From: Gamarada debralockiae | Taxonomy: Eukaryota; Ascomycota; Leotiomycetes; Helotiales; Hyphodiscaceae | Length of the DNA stretch: 40,560 nucleotides | Assembly: GCA_002803225.1 (NCBI GenBank) | Contig: NXFV01001512.1 | Coordinates: forward strand, 1 to 40,560 | Reading direction: 5' to 3' | In this document: piece after piece, positions 32,001-40,560 of the stretch | Position numbering within the stretch: position 1 is the first letter of the stretch | Layout: every line of letters starts with the position of its first letter | The notes under the pieces: model-generated | Databases searched by the model: none | What the model was told of the DNA's origin: nothing | What the model saw: only the letters and a program-made list of their open reading frames with translations | Made by a program: the position numbers and the translations under genes

Positions 32001-35000
32001 AGTTTCACCATTTAGATCCATGGTATCGATCTGAGCGTTCATCTCTAGTAAATAAGCTACCACATCTTTGTGCCCGTTTGATGCAGCATGATGTAGAGGT
32101 GTTTGTTGTAATTTATCTGGCCAATCTATTGCAGTAGGACCAGCTTTTAGGAGCAGTTTCAGGATCTCGAGATGGCCAACCACAGCTGCCTTGGTTAGTG
32201 GCAATCTCCCATCGTTGTCGGTCGTTTCCATGCTTGCCTTGAGCCTAATCAAAAGTCTGCTGACGTAGAACGCACCATTCCACGCTGCTGCATGTAGTGG
32301 TGTAGAGCCGTTCTCACCCCTACTTTCAATATTGGCTCCCTCATCATAGAGAAACTGTACGGCATCAGCCGCATCTAATCCTGCTGCAATAGCGATGGGC
32401 GTCCACTTATTCGATTTCTTGGCTTGTGCTTCAATGTCTGCCCCAAATTGTAGCAGCATTTTCATCATATCGATATTATTGCATGCTGCGGCCAAATGCA
32501 AAGCTGTCCATCCATCATTATGGCGTTGCGTTGTAGTTCCGGCACCAGCATTTAGAAGTTGGAAAGCCACATTTGTATGGCTAGCACCGCATGCTGCTAT
32601 GAGAGGCGTCTCTCCTGCATCGTTCGAATAGTCCACATTCACGGTGGCTTCTCTCAAGAGCCTCTCAACGGCTTGTACCTTGCCGAGTTTCGCTGCTACA
32701 AGGAGTGGCGTATCGCTATTGTCATCCCTAGCATTCACGTTGTATTTGAGAAGTAAGAGCTTATCCACAACGTCAGCCCAGTCATGAGAAGCGACCCAAT
32801 GCAACCATGGCTGCCTCAGCGAAGATGAACCTGTTTCGGTACCATTTTCTAGCAGCCAGAGACACATAGCTTTACTTCCGCATATAATAGCGTAATCCAG
32901 CGGACGAAGTCCAAAAGGGCTGGGGCAGTTGTGCTGAGACTCTAACACGGGAAGGATTTTTGCCATGCCTATCAAATTGAAAATAGACAGTAATATTAAC
33001 TCAGTTGTATTTCCAGGTTTAGGAAAAGCCATCGAATGAAAGGCTTGGAGGATAAGGTTTCGTAAAGATGTACAGTTCAAGAGTTCCAGGATCAAGCCTT
33101 GGAGATTCTCTGCGGCTTCAGTCGACAGTCCATCTGCAAAGTAGGTTGCGGCGTAGTTGAAGAAAGGATTATCCCTTTGAAAATCATCTAGATCTTGTTT
33201 GATTGAAATCCGATGATCCCGAAATTGGGAGAAGAGCAGATAAGTGAGACAGATCTCCCCCATAACATAGTCAGCTTTTGCTTGTCTCTCTTTGTATTCT
33301 TCAAACGGACGGAGCGTGTTTAAAGGTAGACGAAGGAGGTAATCCTTCAGTGATGAGTGGACCAGGTTATAATATTCCTCGTTATCTATGCGAATGAGAT
33401 CGCCGCAAAGAGAGGTCAGTCCCCGGTCACGGGTTATTCTGTCTCCGTCATCCAGGTTTTTCATTCCTGGCTCGATCACAATTACCTCAAGGATTTCCGT
33501 CCGAGTCAATCTCCGCTTAGCATTTGTGACCCAAAAAAGCATATCGAGAGCCCATTTACGCTGTAGGTCATCGGGTTCGTTGAAAATGCGTTGCATTGAA
33601 ACCGCGTAAACCTGGTCGAGGCCACTGGGAAGGGACGCCAGTTTCTTTTGTAATTGATTGACAGTGCGAGATCCTTGAAGATCTGTCGCCAGGAGTCTCA
33701 CATAGAGGAACATTCCCTCTGCTTTGGTGAAAACCATATTTTGTGTATCGTGCAACTGCTTCTCATCCTTGGCGGCGACCAGGCTTATGGAAAGTGTCTT
33801 TGCTATGTACTTCTTGATGTCGTCATCGTTTGCACCGTTGTCCATCTCCAAGACAGGACAGCCAGAAAAGGCATCTTCGAGTGTGTCATAATCAGGACGA
33901 CTTAAAATCAACACCTTCACCACAGCGGCCTCTGTTTGAGAAAGTGAACGCAGGAATTCAAAGATATTCCTAGGATCAGGGATGTTCTGAGAGTTTCGGC
34001 ATTCATCTAAACCATCACATATAAGGAATACTTTGGAGAAGTTCGCAACGACGAAATTGAGAGCGGTTGTTATGTCTTTCCAGCTCGGGCCACTTGTATG
34101 AGCAGTTCCTTTCTGGTCAAACAACTTTTCCACAACTCTGTCAACCGTCGGCTGCTGCTCACAAAGCTGCCTTAGTAAAGAGCGAAGCAGTTCTTGTGGA
34201 TCACAAGTGTTCTCTTGTAGTGAGGAGCAGAAAAAGTAAGCGACAGCCGTCTCAGCCTGCGCTGTTTGCCTTATCTCCGTGATAGCGACGGATGCAAGAA
34301 CGGATTTTCCGCACCCATGCTTGCCTTTGATCCAAAGAGCTGCAGACTCCTTTTTAACCTTCCAGGAATTGTATTCCTCACTCTTAAAGAGCCACTGACC
34401 AGTGCCTTCAACTCCAGAATTGAATTTACTGTCCAAATCGGGTTCGAATGACGTTGAGGGTAGCCAGGCAAGAATTGACTTCTTCTTTACCTCTATGGAC
34501 CTTTAGCAAAATGTGTGGGCATGCGGATTCCTTGCACTGACCTTTGTATTTTCGTTCTCTCATTCCTATCTCCTCAAGTCTCAATTGATAGAGTTGCGAC
34601 AACGTGCCTTGAGACATAGACACATTGTGATGTGTCCAGTGCTGTATTTGGAGCATGTGTTGGCCCAATATTTGCTGCTTGTCTCTAAAAACAGCTTCTT
34701 CCCGTGTCCTGAATAATAGTGCAACGTCTTTGAAGTTCTCCAAATGCGTTTCAAAGCTTTCCGCAATGTGCCCGAAATTGGACTCATTGAAAGTTTTCAA
34801 AAGCGTTTTGCCAAACAATTTGAGACTTTTTTTTATGTTTCCGTTTTCATCCAGAAGCGGCTTCAATGCCTCTCTGCAGAAATCGAGAATGTCTCCATAG
34901 ACCTCGACAAGTGCCTGCTGGACCTGGTCATCGTCTTGGCACATATCACCGAACTGGGTAAGAATACTGGCTTTTTGCCCCATTCTTGAGAGTGCATTTG

Positions 35001-35505
35001 CCAATTTTTCTTGGTACAACAGGTAACCGGAGCTGACTTGCATGACGCACACAATACCTGCAAGAACCCAGGCTGAGGGGGTAGGGTCCGCTTGGATAGC
35101 AGTACTTGCCACAGCCAAGTACTTCCGCGATGTAGTAAAGATTGGCTCCATAAGTCTCGCTATCTTCGTTGTCCAGCTCTTTTCTTTCTGCTTGCGAAGT
35201 GCAAGGCTCATGCTGCCGATGTAAGCATCAATGTCCGCATGCTGGCATCGCAGGAAATGTTCCTTCTCATTGTCCGTGAGCTTTTGGAAGTGTCGATCCC
35301 AAGCTAGTACGCTTGCACTCTGCGGTGGGCTGGCAAGATTATTAGTTGCTCATTTTGATACGATTGAAGAAGCTCACTGATCCTGCGATCGTACGCCCAT
35401 CGATGATGGCGGGAGCGAATCTGCTATCAGAGAGTACGGTATTATCGTCTCATTAGTCGCAGCAGCGTTGCTAGGACCTGGCCAGAAATCCGGTTCCATC
35501 ATCAT
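29091..35505 (-). CDS. NLR-like protein: helical N-domain, NACHT, about 22 ankyrin repeats, ZZ zinc finger, C-terminal hydrophobic segment
   Basis: Three exons, 35505-35378, 35329-34542 and 34492-29091, with 48- and 49-nt introns, give 2105 residues in one unbroken frame. Residues about 60-300 are a helical N-terminal domain of the kind preceding fungal NACHT modules (WVLAGIVCVMQVSSGYLLYQ). The linker ILAWLPSTSFEPDLD and GTGQWLFKSEEYNSW lead to the P-loop GKHGCGKS at 362-369 and Walker B LICDGLDEC at 462-470. About 22 ankyrin repeats span roughly 827-1549. A ZZ-type finger follows at about 1636-1671 (CSIC, CTVC, CSKCH). The Ser/Glu-rich tail holds one hydrophobic stretch at about 1970-1995 (SLTLAMVLVFKLAAVLGGIV). 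By family knowledge it would be an intracellular sensor that oligomerises on ligand binding; which ligand and which output are unknown. The only intact NLR in the window. Confidence 0.9.
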
Positions 35506-35690
35506 CGTAACACAATGATGCCCTCTACCGCATTGACAATCTCTCGGACTGAACGATGCCGCAAGGAAAATCGAAATTCTTGGGCACAGAAATTTATTCT
35601 AGGTCTGAAATTATGGGATTGCGGTAGGGTGCGATGAGGGTTCGTCTGGGAGCCTCGCGACCTTTTAAGGTAGATGAACAACTTCTGTGG

Positions 35691-36113
35691 CGGTGAAACG
35701 AGAACAGAGGTAGGGTCATAGATTACGTGGAGGGGTTCGATAGAATGAGGCTGAGTATCTTTGGTGAATGGTGGAAGATATTGGTATAGTCGCGTTTGCA
35801 AGGCGCGATTTCGTTGACGCTCTTATTGTCGATGGTTGGTGGAGGCTGCCGCTAGGCAGTGACTGAGGCCGGAGTTGGGGCTATGCCCAACTCGCGTCCA
35901 AGTGACGGTGAAACAAGAACAGATGTGGGTTCACAGATTACGTGGAGGGGTTCGATGGAATGAGGCTGAGCATCTTTGGTGGAAGATATTGGTATAGTCG
36001 CGTTTGCAAGGCGCGATTTCGTTGACGCTCTTATTGTCGATGATTGGTGGAGGCTGCCGCTAGGCAGTCACTGAGGCGGAGCTGGAGCTGTGCCCAACTA
36101 GCGTCCAAGTGAC
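35691..36113. repeat. Tandem duplication of about 210 bp upstream of the NACHT-ANK gene
   Basis: Unit 1 (35691-35905) and unit 2 (35906-36113) start with cggtgaaac and end with cgtccaagtga. By eye they differ at about 15 positions plus a 7-nt and a 1-nt gap. An identical core of 68 bases runs from ggaagatattgg to tgtcgatg. The array begins 186 bp before the ATG at 35505, so it is in the promoter or leader of the NACHT-ANK gene. Confidence 0.93.
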
Positions 36114-36439
36114 GAAATGGTCATCATAAAAAAATTCATGAGAAATACTATGGTAGTCATTAATAATTACCACTGCCATAGAATTCTGACTACTATTATG
36201 GTAGTCATCATAATATCTCTATTTACATTAATGTCTTGCTCTCTTCTTCGCTCTCGCTCTTCTATGGGCTGAACCCCCTCTTTGCGCAGCACCAACACCG
36301 AGTTGATAAAGAGTGTCTAGTGAGAAGAGTGAGTCCTGAGAGTCCTAATTATATATAAGTGAGGGATAATCTAGGCTTGAAGGGTATCCCTAAATAGTAT
36401 TACTATTATCACCAAGCAATATCACTACGATGGTACTAA
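36114..36439. other. Intergenic sequence with small palindromes
   Basis: A perfect palindrome, tgactac tattatg gtagtca, lies near 36189-36209, with a related imperfect one just before it (ctatggtagt...accactgccatag). These look like the ends of a small foldback element. No gene is seen. Confidence 0.4.
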
Positions 36440-37180
36440 GGTACTTACTCATCAATATGAGAGTTTCATGAATTGGACTATTTAATTGGTCAATTCCTTA
36501 TCTAATTGATTAACTGGATCTTTTCCGAATTAGACTATGGGAGTCGTCGATCTCTATGGAAATCGTAAGCTGACGCAGGGGGAGCTCGTCTGCCCTGTCG
36601 ATCAGCACCTGCTCAGCACCGGCTTAGCACATGATTTACCCCGGCTTACTTGATTTTTTTATTATCCTCATTGTTGATGGCCCCCTCTTGATTGACCTAA
36701 GAATCAAGAAATTAGGTATCAAGTGACTATATAGAATCTTTAATTATATCCCACGATCAATAGAGCACGTTTATTAAGCCGAAATATTTTCTTGGTTTGA
36801 TTTAATCAATATGATTAAGTAGGAGAGCAGCTGCCCCGCACTTGACCCTGCCCTACGCTTAACCTACCTTGAATTCCTTGAATTTTTTCTATGAAAAGCA
36901 TCACATCTGATAAATAGGTATTAATCAATAGACAATTTAAGGTCAATTCTGCTTCGATCACAGTCTTAATTAACATAAGAGTCTTGATAGACAGAGGATA
37001 ATGAACGTCAAGTCAAAAATGACCCTTGATATAGCTTAAAATACTCGTTTAACTAGTACAATACAGAATGAATACCATAGTTTAATTTGGAAAAGATCCA
37101 GTTCATCACTTCCATAGTATAATTTGGCTAACTTGATGAATGGATGTCCAATTTAAGAAACCCTCGTATTGATGAGTACC
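36440..37180. repeat. Long diverged inverted repeat, probable nonautonomous element
   Basis: The left arm (36440-36540) and right arm (37075-37180, reversed) share aggtac, tcatcaata.gag.gtttc, aattggac and aactggatcttttcc.aatta.actatgg. The differences are largely C/T and G/A. The roughly 530-bp interior is AT-rich and has no coding frame. The right arm also holds two near-copies of ccatagt.taatttgg at 37075 and 37112. The structure is that of a DNA-transposon-derived foldback or MITE altered by RIP. Confidence 0.6.
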
Positions 37181-37243
37181 ATGAAACAGATCACTAAATA
37201 GCCTCGTAATTTCCATCAACCAAGATGCCTCATATTGCCTGTC

Positions 37244-37980
37244 TCAAAGATAAATATGTTGTTCGTCCAATGGCCAGAGATTATCGAGGGTCCAGTCTGA
37301 ATAGTCGAAGGCATCCGAGTAGTCGTATGGTCCAGTGGTGGTCATTGCCGTAAGTTGCCCTTCTCTTGAACTCGTTGATCGCAGATGTAGCAGAATTGCG
37401 CCCCCAGTGGCAGCTAGGTAACTTAGCGAGACTTCAGAGTCGAGGGGATGGGGGAGTGAGACGAACGTGATATGATTGCATCCAACATCGAGTTCTACTA
37501 GTCGGCAGCAGGAGTAGCAGCGCTGCCACCAATTCTCATCGCCAGTTTGCAGCACTTGCTGCGTCGGCTGGGCAGTCTCCCCCGTGGCTGGTGACTTTGC
37601 ACAGTATGCAAGTTACGGTGCTGTAGTCCGGACAAGTGGCCTCCTCATTCATGATGCCCAGGCGGATAAAGGCTGAGAGGGGATTAGAGCAGTATGTTCG
37701 ATCTGGCGTATGGAATTCGACCTTCTTCTGCTCGTACTGCGTTACAAGCCTTGCAGTTAGGAAAATCCGCACGGCTCCAATAGTAATGGGTTGACGACAG
37801 CACCGGGGAGAAAAGAGCGAGTCATCAGTCATAGACGCGCTAAATAGATCTTGCAGACAGTCTCTGCAGTAATATGATTGTAGGGAACTCGGGCCGCATC
37901 AAAGAATCGAATAAGCTCTTGACAAGCTGTGAAACGGCGGTCCAAGGCTCGAGCTGTCTCTCTTGTAACCTACGACTTAT
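37244..37980 (-). pseudogene. RBR-type (RING-IBR) E3 ubiquitin ligase relic
   Basis: Fragments in three frames read, in order, RRFTACQELIRFFDAARVPY with NH, then YYCRDCLQDLFSASMTDDSL with FSPRCCRQPITIGAVRIFL, LVTQYEQKKVEFHTPDRTYC, CPDYSTVTCILCKVTSHGGD with CPADAA, then QQVLQTGDENWWQRCYSCC, LVELDVGCNHIT and finally AQFCYICDQRVQEKGNL. This is a RING followed by an IBR zinc domain and the start of the last Cys-rich motif, as in short fungal RBR proteins. Frameshifts separate VPYNH from YYCRDC, CPADAA from QQVLQ, and CNHIT from AQFCYIC. Two expected zinc cysteines are tyrosine (VPYNH and CPDYS). The gene is dead. Confidence 0.75.
37337..37383. repeat. 47-bp block shared with the DJ-1 copy A gene (26410-26456)
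   Basis: The two 47-bp stretches are identical at 46 positions and lie in the same orientation. In DJ-1 the block covers the codons GGH, the exon 2 end and the first 34 bases of intron 2 (donor gtaagt). Here it lies in the tail of the RBR relic on the opposite sense strand. Confidence 0.95.
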
Positions 37981-38426
37981 AAATAGCATATGCGAGTTAT
38001 TAATACGATTTATAAAGACAAACGCAAAACGCGTATTTTAATAAAAACAACCAACTCTTATATCTCCACCAAAACACCTTTAAATCAAGCAATCTGTGGC
38101 TCAAAATTTAGGGAAACAGATGCCGTATTTGCACAAATTTGGCGAGGGACTCTAGACGAGTTCGAAAAAAATATATTTAGACGTTCACTGCTCAAAATTC
38201 TAGCTACAGGACCATTGTGCATATTTTCCGAGAAGGACTTCCCGCCACCCAGCTTGAAAACAGCTAAGCGCAGTCATAACTGTAGGAGAGAATGCCGTTG
38301 CCAGAGGAGAAACACTGGTCTAAACCAACAGCAAGAGGGTTGGTGTTGCAGTTCGGATCGGCATAAATTGTGTCTAAGGGAGTGTTTTAGTATGTCCTCG
38401 AACAGTTTGTCAGAAGCCAAAGGGTA
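37981..38426. other. Region between the RBR relic and the Cys-rich protein gene
   Basis: The 3' UTR of the minus-strand Cys-rich gene should lie in the right part. A 146-codon plus-strand frame at 37990-38430 has AT-rich low-complexity codon use at its start and no recognisable motif; I do not call it a gene. Confidence 0.35.
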
Positions 38427-38639
38427 CTAACAGCTACAGCCGGAGTCAATATTAGTGGGTTCCACGCTGAAGATACCACCAAGCTGGAGGCAGCCACCAC
38501 CGCCGGAGTTGGTGGGATCGATTTGAGTGGAGCAGCTACCCTGGCCACATGAAGTGCTGTCGCAGCACAACAAGTTGCCGGTGGCATCGGCGAAGGCGGC
38601 AAAGGCCGAGAGATGGAAGAAAGCAGTGAGAAGCTTCAT
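38427..38639 (-). CDS. Small secreted cysteine-rich protein (effector-like)
   Basis: A single-exon frame of 70 residues with ATG at 38639. Residues 1-19 (MKLLTAFFHLSAFAAFADA) form a signal peptide. The mature part of about 51 residues contains seven cysteines: adjacent Cys25-26, then 31, 36, 50, 68 and 70, with the last at the very C-terminus (SGCSC). A Gly-rich turn (SGGGGC) lies in the middle. The Cys pattern is not that of a hydrophobin (no CC pair in the middle and at the third quarter, and too few Cys). I recognise no named family; small secreted Cys-rich proteins of this kind are often effectors, antimicrobial peptides or wall proteins, but the role here is unknown. The upstream minus-strand sequence is CT-rich, like a fungal leader. 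Confidence 0.6.
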   Translation of the reverse strand: MKLLTAFFHLSAFAAFADATGNLLCCDSTSCGQGSCSTQIDPTNSGGGGCLQLGGIFSVEPTNIDSGCSC

Positions 38640-39893
38640 TTTGTCCCAAGTATTAGGCTTTGATGCGGATCTCTATATCAATGAGAATCCAAAAAGTTGG
38701 ATGTGAAGGGTTGGTGAAGTAGGCGTCAGATGAGAGGTAGTGCTTTTAATGTTTTGGAATTGCTGGAAAAGCTATGATATGAATAGAGGACAGGATGAGA
38801 GATTTGCCCCCTTTTATATTCAAAAACTCGGAAGTTTAGGCTAAGATGGTTTGGGAAGGTAGGCTGATAGCCTTCGTCGGACACAATGAGAAAGGATTTC
38901 TCATACATACGCTAACTCCACCTATTCGTTAACCTATGATAGCGTCGAACATGATTTTACATTGTAGGTGGTAACAGGGAAAGATCTCACGTAAGAGCCC
39001 ACCTGGTCCGTATTGCGCTGAAGCTAGGAGATATAGTGGCTCTCTGAAGTAGCCTGCCTGTTGTTACAATGTGATTTGAGGAGTGCAGGTTCTTCAGACC
39101 ATCCACAATGCAGCTTTATAATATTTTGCTCGCAGATCGCTCCCAGTACTGGGCTACAAGCCGCGTCAACTTAACTTTGAATACAAGTTAAGAGCTTGCT
39201 CGTCAACAACGGAGAGCGCTTCCAGCTAGTCAAACCTCACCACAGCTTGACGATGGCGTAATAGAGTTCGTTAGCCTGTGAAGCTAAATATTCTACTTGT
39301 TGCTGCTTGTTGCTTACCCTGCAGCGACTTAATCTAGTAACTAGAGGAATCTTTTGGTCCGGTAACTTGGTGAGAAAAGGCATGACTTGTATTAGTAACA
39401 AAGTTTTTATGAAACTAACCCTTTACTAACTCCTCTACTGTGTTGGAATTGGGATCTGCTCTGCTAATAGTCAGCGCTAGGCTCGCTCCTTTAGAGGCCC
39501 CACCCTAAAGTCGGCAAAAACACTCGTTATGCGGCAATAACTGGACCTGTGTGCACACAGGGCAAACTGAATCTGCGCCCGAAAGTGGCACTCAGAGGCC
39601 CAAGAAATTGCTAAGGGTTCCTGTCTCGCGAACAATCGGCTCGAGCACCGATACAGAGTCGGGTGGCACATTAGGATCTAAGTTTCCTCGACGAGCCAGA
39701 AGCCAGGGTTTGTAATCCTTGCCTAGGTTTTATTTCCGTGCTGACGGTCAATACGAGCATCTGCTCTAGCCTCTAGTCCATGTGCATAGGCTATCGGAGA
39801 GCCTGTGGGCCCTATCTACGGGCCTGAGGATATGCAGGGCGGAAGGGTCTCCAAGCGGAAGAAGCGAAAGGCACATTCTCATAGGTGAAGGCT
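38640..39893. other. Promoter of the Cys-rich gene, then repeat-like sequence
   Basis: The first 300 bases are the upstream region of the minus-strand Cys-rich gene. Further on, tgttggaattggg at about 39440 resembles the start of Copia-type LTRs, and ctagtaac/ttactaac-rich tracts surround it. I see no gene. Confidence 0.35.
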
Positions 39894-40560
39894 ATGAAAT
39901 TGCTCAACGGAACGCTGTCGCCGTTGAACAAAAATGGCAAGTTGACTCTGCAACTTGTTTACTTGGCAAAGTTAAAAGTTCTGGAGCACATCTACGCAGC
40001 GGCGCGGGCTAAGATAGAGGCAGGAAGACAGGTCTGGAAATCCCAGCATTTGCTCTTTATCCCATACGAACCGTTTCGGGGATACAGAGTCGTTAAACTC
40101 GAGGGCGAAGACAGTACGGATATCGCACAGGCGAAGAATGGCCTCGAGAAGATACTAGCTGGAGAAATCGCCATGCGCGAAGACAGGGTGCTTTGGTCCC
40201 CGTCCTTTGGGACTAATGGAGACGCTTCTCGGTGTTGATAGGTCTAGAAGGTACAGTGATATCTGGGGAAGTCCGGAGAGCTGGAGAAGGCCGAGGTCCT
40301 GAAGTCAAGTTGTAGATATATACGAAGTGTTGAACTCTGTACGAAAGGGTAGAGATTTTGAATTGAAGCTTTCGAAGCCTATTTTGGACTAGCGCCATAT
40401 GCACCTTAGTATCAGGGTTCTCATAACAACACTCGGAGACTTGGGGAAATAGAACAGAGCCTCGGTATTGTCATCGTCCGAAACAAAAGGCAGTCCCGCC
40501 TGTTGATAGGTCTAGAAGGTACGGTGATATCTAGGGACAGGCAGCAGGCTATCGGTACAG
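39894..40560 (+). pseudogene. Fragment of a DEAH-helicase/RBR-type multidomain protein gene, running off the window
   Basis: The frame from about 39894 reads MKLLNGTLSPLNKNGKLTLQ, LVYLAKLKVLEHIYAAARAK, QHLLFIPYEPFRGYRVVKLE, then KNGLEKILAGEIA and VLWSPSFGTNGDASR before a stop at 40236. Near the window end, IEQSLGIVIVRNKRQSRLLI with GLEGTVISRDRQQAIGT continues the same protein. This order (LTVQLVY-type segment, KxEGED, LWSPSFG.NG, then LGIVIxRxKRxSxL) is the one I recall from long fungal proteins that combine a DEAH helicase with a C-terminal RING-IBR; this is the region between the two. No helicase motif lies upstream, so the 5' part is missing. About 200 nt of foreign or duplicated sequence split the fragment, either a decayed insertion or an intron. 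Confidence 0.5.
40233..40268 (+). repeat. 36-bp direct repeat with 40501-40536
   Basis: The stretch beginning tgttgataggtctagaaggt is found at 40233 and again at 40501 with two differences in 36 nt. The second copy is in coding context (LLIGLEGTVIS). The first replaces the expected codons after GDASR and creates the stop, so it looks like a misplaced duplicate of the downstream exon. Confidence 0.9.

Noticed and set aside
37990..38430. A 146-codon plus-strand open frame
   Set aside because: It begins in AT-rich sequence with lysine/threonine-biased codons and overlaps the 3' end of the Cys-rich gene on the other strand; no motif.

Overview
The window is nuclear DNA from a filamentous ascomycete (Pezizomycotina). 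The strongest marker is the Woronin-body gene hex1 at 20.06-20.80 kb, whose protein ends in the peroxisomal signal SRL; Woronin bodies occur only in this group. Short GT-AG introns of about 45-65 nt with CTAAT or CTGAC branch sites, a HET-domain gene, NACHT-ankyrin genes, a secreted DUF3455 protein and TA-rich decayed repeats agree with this. A leotiomycete is possible, but the sequence does not settle it.

Layout. 1-6.87 kb: a repeat-rich zone with one intact NTF2-like gene (778-1236, +) and the decayed N-terminal half of a fungal telomere-linked RecQ-like helicase gene (4325-1858, -), split by an AT-rich insertion. 6.87-10.8 kb: an intact secreted, probably GPI-anchored Ser/Thr-rich protein, then a WD40 relic and AT-rich or LTR-type debris. 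10.8-13.7 kb: a NACHT-ankyrin pseudogene (+). 14.1-14.9 kb: an intact secreted DUF3455 gene (-). 15.9-17.5 kb: an MFS transporter pseudogene (-). 19.15-23.05 kb: a conserved housekeeping island with hex1 and a bleomycin-hydrolase-type cysteine protease (both +). 23.55-25.25 kb: a HET-domain gene with two single-base frameshifts (-). 26.04-27.35 kb: remains of two DJ-1/PfpI-family genes, the second with a 17-bp minisatellite in its coding sequence. 28.2-29.1 kb: an unidentified decayed gene (-). 29.09-35.5 kb: a large intact NLR-like gene (-) with the order helical N-terminal domain, NACHT, about 22 ankyrin repeats, ZZ-type zinc finger and a C-terminal hydrophobic segment; a 210-bp tandem duplication lies just upstream. 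36.4-37.2 kb: a long inverted repeat. 37.2-38.0 kb: an RBR (RING-IBR) relic (-). 38.4-38.6 kb: a small Cys-rich secreted protein (-). 39.9 kb to the end: a broken DEAH/RBR-type gene fragment (+).

How it fits together. The genes are not an operon. The pattern is a conserved island set in a fast-evolving accessory region enriched in families used for self/non-self recognition and inflammasome-like cell death in fungi: one intact NACHT-ANK gene, one dead NACHT-ANK gene, a WD40 relic of the kind found in NACHT-WD40 genes, and a HET gene. Small secreted proteins and dead transporter, DJ-1 and RBR genes surround them. The decay includes Cys-to-Tyr changes and TA-rich tracts, as expected of repeat-induced point mutation (RIP). 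The intact NACHT-ANK gene, with its unusual C-terminus and duplicated upstream region, is the best candidate for an undescribed system here. Exon structures were inferred by eye from splice signals and reading-frame continuity.
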